A DNA stretch of 58,770 nucleotides. Origin: an uncultured Erysipelotrichaceae bacterium. Lineage in GTDB: Bacteria > Bacillota_I > Bacilli_A > Erysipelotrichales > Erysipelotrichaceae. A program made the translations under genes and the position numbers. Below, one piece after another: positions 15,744 through 22,734 of this stretch; the first letter of the stretch is position 1; the number at the start of each line of letters is the position of its first letter. The notes under the pieces were generated by a model, which saw only the letters and a program-made list of their open reading frames with translations, was not told the origin of the DNA and did no database searches. The stretch spans positions 1-58,770 of the forward strand of contig CACYXJ010000005.1 in NCBI GenBank assembly GCA_902778375.1, written 5' to 3'.

Positions 15744-17293
15744 GATTCGGCCTCCTTCATCCATTCCAGGATCGCTTTGGAAGCAATCCTGCCGTTATTG
15801 ATATTGCAGGCCATGCCGTCGCCGACCAGCTGGTGGCTGGCACAGCCGACAAGTCCCTTGATATAGAATTCCTTGTCCAGGTCTTCCAGACGGCCGACAA
15901 CGGAATTGTCCATCGAATGCTGGTAGCCGTAGATGCCACCGCGGTAGTCGCTGGTATAGTGGGACATCGTCACCGGTGTCTCGATTTCGATTTCCTGGAT
16001 GTGTTCCATCAGGTCGACACCGAGATGCTTCGATACCCGGCCGATCATTTCCTTTGCGACCGTGCGCTTGAATTCAAAGTATTCGTCCGCCTTCAGATCG
16101 AGGAAGGCTTCCGGCAGCGGCAGGAAGGTGATTGAAAGCGATGTCATGCCCTCCGGCACACAGTCGGGGTTGGCATAGTTCAGACAGATCGTTGTCAGAT
16201 AGTCCCAGCCGCCGATCTTCTTTCCTTCTTCCCAGAAGACATCGGTATCGAAAGGAATGTCGGAAGAGAAGACGGAATAGTCTTTGATATTCAGCTCTTC
16301 CGGTGATTTGTCGAGCAGAAGCACGACCGAGAAATTGGTCACGCCCATCGGCATGGCATTGGCATACTGTCTGGCTTCCTTCGGCACTTCCGACTGCGGT
16401 TCGATCATCTTGCCGTAGACGGTATTGGGATAAGGCGCACTGGCAATGTAATCACAGTGAATCTCGTCTCCCCTGCTGGTGCGGACGCCGTATACATGGT
16501 TGTCCCTGACCAGGATCTTTTCGACATTCTGGCCGTATTCGAACTGGACGCCCAGTTCTTCGCATTTTTCCGCCATGGCAACCGACATCTCATGTGAGAA
16601 GCCCCTGGCCACGAAGGATCCGCCCATCATATAGTCCGCCATCAGGAAGGCGTAGATGGTGAACGGCAGGGTGCTGATCGGCTGGCCGACATAGATCCAG
16701 TAGGCACTGAGGATCTTCTTGACCGCTTCCGGCAGATTGAATGCGGTATCCAGCACTTCCTTGGCGCTGTAGCCGGCGGTCTTGACCAGCGGTTCATGCT
16801 TCATCAGCATCTCCAGTTTGGAAAGCGTATGTTCGTTGAGGAACAGAACCGATTCATAGACGCTGCGGCACAGTTCCAGCAGACGGTTGATCTCGTCCTT
16901 CGTACCGCTGTAGATCATGTCGATCTCGTCGGCGCATACCCATGTGCCGTCCGGTCTTCTGCCGGCATGCAGGGTAATGTCGATTCCGTCGGGATGGGAC
17001 AGCAGACGGTAGGCTTCGGGAACCCGCAGCCAGTCGATGGCGACTCCCATCTCGTCCAGATACTTGCGGATATACAGGGGTTCTTCCTTCAAACCCAGAG
17101 ACATCATCTCATGCAGGGTGGCTTCCATCTCCATACCCGAGCGGACAAAACTTGTCGCCATGCCGCCGGGCAGATTATGACGTTCCAGGATCAGGACATC
17201 CTTTCCCTCCTTCGCCAGGCTCATTGCCGCGCTCATACCGGCAAGGGCGCCGCCGATGACAATGACATCATAATGATCTTTATAGAAATTCAT
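15740..17293 (-). CDS. Phytoene desaturase / retinol saturase-like FAD oxidoreductase
   Basis: A 517-residue flavoprotein. The N-terminal dinucleotide fold has IGGALAG near 13-19, the acidic LER motif ending the second strand, and the CrtI/RetSat signature GGMATSF. A second FAD segment appears near the C-terminus (GLVGCASHQLVGDGM). Relatives either remove or add hydrogens across C-C double bonds of long hydrophobic chains (carotenoids, retinol). No isoprenoid genes are nearby. Coupling to a [2Fe-2S] reductase gene and proximity to a fatty acid isomerase homologue suggest a reductase of unsaturated or conjugated fatty acids; that is inference. AAAGG lies about 7 bases before ATG 17293. Confidence 0.82.
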   Translation of the reverse strand: MNFYKDHYDVIVIGGALAGMSAAMSLAKEGKDVLILERHNLPGGMATSFVRSGMEMEATLHEMMSLGLKEEPLYIRKYLDEMGVAIDWLRVPEAYRLLSHPDGIDITLHAGRRPDGTWVCADEIDMIYSGTKDEINRLLELCRSVYESVLFLNEHTLSKLEMLMKHEPLVKTAGYSAKEVLDTAFNLPEAVKKILSAYWIYVGQPISTLPFTIYAFLMADYMMGGSFVARGFSHEMSVAMAEKCEELGVQFEYGQNVEKILVRDNHVYGVRTSRGDEIHCDYIASAPYPNTVYGKMIEPQSEVPKEARQYANAMPMGVTNFSVVLLLDKSPEELNIKDYSVFSSDIPFDTDVFWEEGKKIGGWDYLTTICLNYANPDCVPEGMTSLSITFLPLPEAFLDLKADEYFEFKRTVAKEMIGRVSKHLGVDLMEHIQEIEIETPVTMSHYTSDYRGGIYGYQHSMDNSVVGRLEDLDKEFYIKGLVGCASHQLVGDGMACNINNGRIASKAILEWMKEAES

Positions 17294-17310
17294 AGTATAC
17301 CTTTCTCTAA

Positions 17311-17342
17311 AAGCCTCTTATCAGTTTTCAGATAAGAGGCTT
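17311..17342 (-). terminator. Intercistronic hairpin, weak terminator
   Basis: A perfect 12-bp stem (17311-17322 with 17331-17342) around eight bases, followed on the minus strand by only four Ts. It probably lets part of transcription continue from the isomerase gene into the next flavoenzyme gene, or stabilises the upstream message. Confidence 0.6.
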
Positions 17343-17350
17343 GTTCGTTA

Positions 17351-18706
17351 TCAGAAGAAACGTTCGACGAGTTCGCGGGAGTACTCTGCCGTTTCATCCA
17401 TGTCGCCGAAGCTCATGACTTCGCCGGCATAGTATGTGTCATACTTGCCCTGCATCGCTTCGACATCGTCGTACCATCCGGCTGCGTAGTCTTCCGAGAA
17501 GACATGCGGGAAATAGTACCAGGACTGCTCATTGACGACATTGCTTGCCGGGTTCTGCATGGTTTTCAGGTCGTTCAGGACTGTCTGCTTGCATACTTCA
17601 TAGGGGATTTCTTCCGAATTCTTATGCTTGCGCAGGGCATAGGTCGTGATGACCTGATCCTTCGTGTCTCTCCATCTTCTGTAGTAAACCATCAGATGGC
17701 CGAGGCGTTCCGGTGTCATGTTGTCGAATACATAGTAGGAGATTTCCGGATGATCTTCCGGTTTCGTCTCGACTGCCAGTACGTCATAGCGTTCGTAATC
17801 GATCTTGCCAAAGTATTTCTTTTCGTCTTCGCGGGCATCGGCATAGTCGGGGAAGAACTGCAGCGGTGATGTGACGATCAGCTTGTCATATTCTTCCGTC
17901 TCGCCGTTGACAGTGACATATACCTTGCCGTCCTTGCGCTCGACCTTGGTGATGTCGCTGTTGAGGCGGGCATGGTTCTTCAGTTTCGCATCGAGGCATT
18001 CCCAGATGTACTGGGTTCCTTCCTTCCATGTCCAGAGGTTGATCTTGACGAAGTTCATGCAGGTCTGGAAGTCCAGATATTTCAGGACATAGGCAGCCGG
18101 AATCTCATCGAAGTAACCGTAGCCGAAGGATGTGAACGGGCCGATCCAGATGTCCTGGGTCAGTTCGACATCATTCTTTTTGCACCATTCCTTGAACGGC
18201 AGCGCCAGATCTTTCAGATTCTCGTTGACACCGGAAACCGGTTCGCGCTCCGGTGTGACAGCGAAGCCGTCATATCTTCCCTGGGCGACACCGCGGTGAC
18301 CGTTGATGTCATATCCCTTGTACTTTGTTTCCAGGATCTCGCCGAGTTTCTTGACCTGCGACTTCATCTTCAGAAGACGCGGAATCTTGGTGATGTTCTT
18401 CTTTGGCTCAAACGGTTCAATGACCTTTCCGGTCTTGTCCTTGTAGTTGCGGTTGAGCTGCGGGCCGTCATGGGTAATGCCGCAGAACTCTTCGACATCA
18501 TGAACAGCGTAATAGGACGGGACACCCATGATGGCACCCATCTCATAACGTCTGCCATTGTAGTGCGGGCTGTTGCATTTGCCGCCGACATGATCGTTTC
18601 TCTCTAAAATTGTGTAGTTTTCGTATCCTTTCTGTTCCAGATACATCCCTGCAGAGAGACCGGCAGGTCCTGCACCGATGATGCAGATTTTGGTATTCTT
18701 ATCCAT
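17351..18706 (-). CDS. Polyunsaturated fatty acid isomerase-like FAD enzyme (linoleate isomerase family)
   Basis: A 451-residue flavoprotein of the amine-oxidase fold. The N-terminal FAD motif GAGPAG (11-16), the TILER segment, GGKC and a RRYEMGAIMGVPS stretch match, from memory, Cutibacterium acnes PAI. That enzyme isomerises linoleate to trans-10,cis-12 conjugated linoleate through a transient FAD hydride transfer. Further shared landmarks are FGYGYFDEIPAAYVLKYLDF in the middle and WYYFPHV and FYAGE-like (YYAGEVMSFG) near the C-terminus. Length agrees (about 424 in PAI). AAGGAG lies 12 bases before ATG 18706. It heads a leftward operon and is divergent from an acyl ligase-ACP-thioesterase operon, which supports a fatty-acid role. 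The exact substrate is unproven. Confidence 0.86.
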   Translation of the reverse strand: MDKNTKICIIGAGPAGLSAGMYLEQKGYENYTILERNDHVGGKCNSPHYNGRRYEMGAIMGVPSYYAVHDVEEFCGITHDGPQLNRNYKDKTGKVIEPFEPKKNITKIPRLLKMKSQVKKLGEILETKYKGYDINGHRGVAQGRYDGFAVTPEREPVSGVNENLKDLALPFKEWCKKNDVELTQDIWIGPFTSFGYGYFDEIPAAYVLKYLDFQTCMNFVKINLWTWKEGTQYIWECLDAKLKNHARLNSDITKVERKDGKVYVTVNGETEEYDKLIVTSPLQFFPDYADAREDEKKYFGKIDYERYDVLAVETKPEDHPEISYYVFDNMTPERLGHLMVYYRRWRDTKDQVITTYALRKHKNSEEIPYEVCKQTVLNDLKTMQNPASNVVNEQSWYYFPHVFSEDYAAGWYDDVEAMQGKYDTYYAGEVMSFGDMDETAEYSRELVERFF

Positions 18707-18733
18707 TTCAGAAATATGCTCCTTGTATAACTG

Positions 18734-18739
18734 ATTATA
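18734..18739 (-). promoter_or_regulatory. Probable -10 box of the isomerase operon
   Basis: TATAAT on the minus strand, 28 bases before the isomerase start, with no good -35 at 16-18 bases. This suggests an activator-dependent or weak promoter facing away from the rightward promoter at 18768-18797. Confidence 0.45.
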
Positions 18740-18767
18740 CTACCGAAAGGAGTCTTCTCACTACTTT

Positions 18768-18797
18768 TTGTGAATCATTTTGCAAGTATGCTATACT
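18768..18797 (+). promoter_or_regulatory. Promoter of the ligase-ACP-thioesterase operon
   Basis: -35 TTGTGA (18768-18773), 18-base spacer, -10 TATACT (18792-18797). It sets transcription start near 18804, so the ligase must start at ATG 18816 and not at the upstream TTG 18780. Confidence 0.6.
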
Positions 18798-18815
18798 TCA
18801 GTTAAGGTAATAAAC

Positions 18816-20165
18816 ATGCGTTTTTCAGGCTTCAGACACCTGCTGGAATACCTGGCGGAAAACCGGCAGGATGACACAGCTTTCATCTATGAGGATAACG
18901 GCATCTGCCGCATGACTTACGGCGAATTCTATGTCGCCGTTTTACTGCGTTCCCAGCAGCTGCAGGAATCGGGAAAGACCTGCATCGCTGTCTTCGCCGA
19001 CGGTTCCCTGGCCAGCATCATCAAGATCTTCGCGGCCGTGATCGGCGGTCTGCAGACAGTGATGCTCGACCCTTCCACACCGGAAGAACATCTCGGCGAA
19101 CTGATCCGCTACGCCGACTGCGACACAGTCTACGGACGGCAGGAACATATCGACCTCTGCACCCCGTATCTGACCGACGGCATTATCGACGGTACCGGAC
19201 GCATCCTGTTCTTCACCAGCGGAACGACAAGCCGGGCAAAGGCCGTCGTCCTTTCCGACTACAGCCTGATGCAGAGTGCCTGGAACGGTTCGCAGATGCT
19301 GCCGCTGAAGGAAGGCGACCTGCTGCTGTCGATTCTGCCTCATGCCCATGTATTCGGTTTTGTATGCACGCTGCTGTGGCCGATGTTCAACGCGGTTCCG
19401 GTAGCCCTCGGCAGAGGTGTACGTCACTATATCGATGACGCTCAGTATTTCCATCCGACCGTCATCAGTGTCGTCCCTTCCCTGCTGAACTTCATGATGA
19501 AAATGAATTGTCTCAACGACGAACTGCGGCTGATCCTGGTCGGAGCCGGCGACTGCAGCGACGAACTCATGCAGGCAGTCAAAGACAAAGGCATCCAGCT
19601 GTCCTTCGGATACGGTCTGACAGAAACCAGTTCCGGCGTTGCCATCAGCACCGGCGGCGATCCGAGAGCGCTCGACATCTGTCCCGATGATAAGATAACG
19701 ATTGCACCGGACGGTGAGATCCTGATTGAAAGCAGAACCTGTATGATGCAGGGATATTACAAATACTCTTCCGACACGATCAACACCGTGCAGGAAGGTG
19801 TCCTTCATACCGGTGACCTCGGTTATATCGATGACGACGGACGGCTGCACCTGAATGGCAGGAAAAAGGACATCCTTGTTCTTTCTGACGGCAACAAGAT
19901 CTATCTGCCGGAATACGAAAGCGAAATCGCCGCCGCCATCGGTGATGATAAAATTGCCGTCTCCCTGAAAAACGGCCGGCCGGTCCTGGTCATGGAAAAC
20001 GAAGCCGACAGGGATGCAATCCAGGCAAAAATCAACGAAATCAACCGTCTGCAGACCCGCAGCAGACAGATTACGGATATTATTACACTCGGCCATCCTC
20101 TGCCCCTTACCCCGTCCGGCAAGCTGCAGAGATGGAAACTCGAAAAGGAGATCGAAGATTTATGA
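18816..20165 (+). CDS. AMP-forming acyl ligase (acyl-CoA/acyl-ACP synthetase family)
   Basis: ANL-superfamily adenylating enzyme that activates a carboxylic acid as acyl-AMP and transfers it to a thiol. The 449 residues include the P-loop FFTSGTTSRAK near 130-140, YGLTETSS near 268, the HTGDLGYIDDDG hinge region near 330-340, and the catalytic Lys436 in PSGKLQR. The protein is shorter than acetyl-CoA synthetases and resembles acyl-ACP synthetases and standalone adenylation enzymes. It overlaps the acyl carrier protein gene by four bases, so that carrier is the obvious acceptor (inference). Exogenous fatty acid is the likely substrate given the neighbouring isomerase and thioesterase. The ribosome site is weak (AAGG). 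Confidence 0.88.
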   Translation: MRFSGFRHLLEYLAENRQDDTAFIYEDNGICRMTYGEFYVAVLLRSQQLQESGKTCIAVFADGSLASIIKIFAAVIGGLQTVMLDPSTPEEHLGELIRYADCDTVYGRQEHIDLCTPYLTDGIIDGTGRILFFTSGTTSRAKAVVLSDYSLMQSAWNGSQMLPLKEGDLLLSILPHAHVFGFVCTLLWPMFNAVPVALGRGVRHYIDDAQYFHPTVISVVPSLLNFMMKMNCLNDELRLILVGAGDCSDELMQAVKDKGIQLSFGYGLTETSSGVAISTGGDPRALDICPDDKITIAPDGEILIESRTCMMQGYYKYSSDTINTVQEGVLHTGDLGYIDDDGRLHLNGRKKDILVLSDGNKIYLPEYESEIAAAIGDDKIAVSLKNGRPVLVMENEADRDAIQAKINEINRLQTRSRQITDIITLGHPLPLTPSGKLQRWKLEKEIEDL

Positions 20166-20422
20166 TTACACGCGAAGAAGTACTTGCCAAAACAAAGAAA
20201 GTGATCATGGACAATGTTCCGGAAATGATCAAAGGCGAACTGACGGAAGACACTGTCCTGAATAACGAAACAGCGATCGACTCCATGGGTTTCATCCTTG
20301 TCGTCACCAAACTGGAAGGCATGTTCGACGTTCATATCCCCGATGATAAATGGTCAAAGATGATCACTCTGGGAGATATCGTTGATACCGTCATGAAATA
20401 CCTTCCGAAGGAAGAACAATGA
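20162..20422 (+). CDS. Dedicated acyl carrier protein
   Basis: An 86-residue acidic, helical carrier. Ser41 in the sequence AIDSMGF fits the 4'-phosphopantetheine attachment motif DSx[GF]. It is encoded between the ligase and the thioesterase with four-base overlaps on both sides, so the three are made together. It is not in a fatty-acid-synthesis cluster and is probably distinct from housekeeping AcpP. ATG 20162 is the start; the codons upstream of it in this frame lie inside the ligase gene. AAGGAG lies 12 bases upstream. Confidence 0.9.
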   Translation: MITREEVLAKTKKVIMDNVPEMIKGELTEDTVLNNETAIDSMGFILVVTKLEGMFDVHIPDDKWSKMITLGDIVDTVMKYLPKEEQ

Positions 20423-21135
20423 GCATATATCAGACTTCCTGCAGACTGAAAAACAAAGACGTCAACATGTACCGGAAACTGCGGACGTCGACCTTGTTCG
20501 AGATGCTGCAGGAAATATCCATCGCCCATACCGAAGAGCTCGGTGCCGGCCGGGAAAAGACACTGGATCACGGGTTCCTGTGGGTCATCATGCAGCAGGA
20601 AGTGAAGATTCATTCCCTGCCCGAATACGATGATGAAATCACCGTATCTTCCTGGCCGGGAACAACCATGCACGTTCTCTTTCCCCGTTACTACCAGATC
20701 CACGACAGCAAGGGCAACCTGCTGGTCGAGGGCAGCGCTCTCTGGGCATTGATCGACCATCAGACAAGAAAAATGATCTTCCCGGATAAGAACGGGATAT
20801 CTGTTCCGGGTGAACAGCACGGAAATGAATATCCCCTGCCGCAGCGGATCAATGCCGAAGAATGTGAACAGCAGCAGGAATTCAAAGTGCCGTTCAGTTA
20901 TTGCGACCTCAACGGTCACATGAACAATACCCGCTACTTCGACCTGTTCGACGATCTCTTCGCGACCCGGAGTCCTCAACCGGTACTGATCCGGGCGGAA
21001 TACCACCATGAAGCAAGGTGCTATGACCGTCTGCAGCTTCATTACAACACGGAAAACGGATCCTCCTATCTGGAAGGATCCGTCGATGATCAGTTATGTT
21101 TCCGGATGAAAGTGAATCATGAGTCACAGGACTGA
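20419..21135 (+). CDS. Acyl-ACP thioesterase (FatA/FatB-like, double hotdog)
   Basis: Hydrolyses acyl-ACP to free fatty acid and ACP. The 238 residues form two hotdog repeats: the first includes the WVIMQQEV and VSSWPG segments near 55-80, the second carries DLNGHMNNTRYFD near 170-183 with the Asn and His typical of bacterial FatA-like enzymes. Length is normal for bacterial members of PF01643. It is last in the operon, overlapping the acp gene by four bases, and ends in a terminator. Having both an activating ligase and a releasing thioesterase on one carrier suggests that an acyl chain is loaded, modified and then released. Confidence 0.9.
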   Translation: MSIYQTSCRLKNKDVNMYRKLRTSTLFEMLQEISIAHTEELGAGREKTLDHGFLWVIMQQEVKIHSLPEYDDEITVSSWPGTTMHVLFPRYYQIHDSKGNLLVEGSALWALIDHQTRKMIFPDKNGISVPGEQHGNEYPLPQRINAEECEQQQEFKVPFSYCDLNGHMNNTRYFDLFDDLFATRSPQPVLIRAEYHHEARCYDRLQLHYNTENGSSYLEGSVDDQLCFRMKVNHESQD

Positions 21136-21153
21136 CAGTTCCGTGACTTTTTA
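21122..21153 (+). terminator. Terminator of the ligase-ACP-thioesterase operon
   Basis: AGTCAC (21122-21127) pairs with GTGACT (21143-21148) with further inner pairs, then five Ts. It overlaps the last codons of the thioesterase gene. Confidence 0.8.
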
Positions 21154-22680
21154 TCTGGCTTTCTCGATTTCTTCAAACAGGGCACGTCTTCTTGCATAGC
21201 GGTCCTGTTTTTTCAGATCCTGCACGATATCCTCGACGATTTCGTCGCCGTTTTGCAACGTGCATAAAGCCCGGATATACTGGCAGGCATTTTCATATTC
21301 CCGGCGGTTTTCCGCATTCTCGATATGCTTCATGAATTCCCGGCGGAAGATTTCCACCATCTGTTGATGATGGGTTGTATCCAGAAGCGGCGCATGGGCG
21401 ACCATTCCCCAGATGTCGTTTTCCTTTTTCAGCAGGGCAAACAGTTCATCGCTCATCTGCAGTTGGGCCATGGTTTCCTTGACGATATGCGGTTTCTGCT
21501 GCAGAAGTCTTGGCAGTACGACTTCCCGGAAATCCGGGCAGATTCTCAGCCGGTCAAATGCCGCCCGGTTGAAGTTATAGACATAATCATAATAATCCGC
21601 CAGTTCATGGATGCCGGGATCATTCAGCCTTTCAGCGAAAAGGTGCAGTACTTTATGTACCGCCCGGCGGTTGAAAATGCTTTTGTGCATCATGTCACGG
21701 AAGCTGTAATACAGCAGCGGTATGTCTTTCTCCTGTTCCAGGACATAAGCGGCATAGCCGGTATATTTCAGATGTTTGAGCAGATCGTATGCCAGATCTT
21801 CGGGAGTCCATTCCTTACGCAGGACATACAATGCCTTAAAGACATTGTTGAGCGGATGATAACCGGATGTATGCACTTCCTCTTCCATGAAGGCGGTATG
21901 ATCTTCCAGTTCGTTGGCGAATCTGTTTTTTCCTGTTTCCGTGTCGTAGCAGGAAAGATATTCCGCCAGCCATACTGCGTCGCTGAAGGAATAAAGTCGT
22001 ACATCCTTGAACTGCTTCACCATTTCATTGATCAGTGTTTCATCATTGCTGTTGTCCAGTTCCTGACGGATATCTTCGCTCAGCACCGGCTTTGTGAAGT
22101 CAGCAGTACTGCCGGCATAATAAGGTGTCTTCAGAGTCAGAAGACGGTGGATTTCTTCCGCCCGGCGCAGACTGCTGTTTTCCATCGACTGTTCGTACAG
22201 TCCCCGCAAATAGACAGAATAGGTATTCATCGGATCACGGTTCAGCAGTTTCCTGAGCAGTTCCTTTTTCTCATGTCCGTCCATCTGATTCAGGAATTCC
22301 TCCAGCAGGTCATTGTAGTTTGCCGGCAGGAAATCATGTTCATCCTGTTCGATGTCGAAATCATCCTCGCCCAGATACTTTCCTTCCGCGTAGTCTTCAT
22401 ATGCTTTCGCCTGTTCCGGGAACGCCGCGAAGAAAACCGCCGCCATATGCTTGCACATCTTTCCCTGGGCCGCATACGGGCAGTTGCATTCGGAATGATA
22501 GGGACGGGAAAGATCGATCCGCACTGCGTATGGCTTCGAATCTGTTCCTTCCACGGAAGCGGTGATGACATCGCTGCTGAGGCGCTTGAGCTCATGCACA
22601 TAATCGCTTTCGTAATACTGGAACGCCCTCTCGAGCACGTCATGTTTGAAAAAACTCAGATATTCATCCTGATTTGCCAT
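21151..22680 (-). CDS. SWIM zinc finger protein
   Basis: A 509-residue protein with a SWIM-type zinc site near 64-77 (CNCPY...CKH, the CxCx(n)CxH pattern) followed by a long helical region of about 400 residues with no motif I can place. SWIM domains bind zinc and are found in DNA- or protein-binding proteins; this stand-alone bacterial type is uncharacterised. The -10 box TATAAT (22687-22692) stands only seven bases before ATG 22680 and there is no ribosome site, so the mRNA is probably leaderless. Convergent with the thioesterase operon. Confidence 0.8.
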   Translation of the reverse strand: MANQDEYLSFFKHDVLERAFQYYESDYVHELKRLSSDVITASVEGTDSKPYAVRIDLSRPYHSECNCPYAAQGKMCKHMAAVFFAAFPEQAKAYEDYAEGKYLGEDDFDIEQDEHDFLPANYNDLLEEFLNQMDGHEKKELLRKLLNRDPMNTYSVYLRGLYEQSMENSSLRRAEEIHRLLTLKTPYYAGSTADFTKPVLSEDIRQELDNSNDETLINEMVKQFKDVRLYSFSDAVWLAEYLSCYDTETGKNRFANELEDHTAFMEEEVHTSGYHPLNNVFKALYVLRKEWTPEDLAYDLLKHLKYTGYAAYVLEQEKDIPLLYYSFRDMMHKSIFNRRAVHKVLHLFAERLNDPGIHELADYYDYVYNFNRAAFDRLRICPDFREVVLPRLLQQKPHIVKETMAQLQMSDELFALLKKENDIWGMVAHAPLLDTTHHQQMVEIFRREFMKHIENAENRREYENACQYIRALCTLQNGDEIVEDIVQDLKKQDRYARRRALFEEIEKAR

Positions 22681-22703
22681 ACTTTCATTATAGATGATTT
22701 CGC

Positions 22704-22731
22704 AAAAAGAAAGAGGCCCTGGCCTCTTTCT
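22704..22731 (-). terminator. Terminator of the large Fe-S flavoprotein gene
   Basis: An 11-bp perfect stem (22708-22718 with 22721-22731) with a very short loop and five Ts on the minus strand. It lies between that gene and the promoter of the SWIM gene. Confidence 0.8.
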
Positions 22732-22734
22732 CTG

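Noticed and set aside
15740..17293. A carotenoid biosynthesis cluster
   Set aside because: The flavoenzyme resembles CrtI, but there is no phytoene synthase, prenyl transferase or other isoprenoid gene nearby; the neighbours are fatty-acid-type genes.
17311..17342. The intercistronic hairpin as a full operon end
   Set aside because: The stem is strong but only four Ts follow; the genes on both sides face the same way and belong functionally together. It is listed as a weak terminator only.
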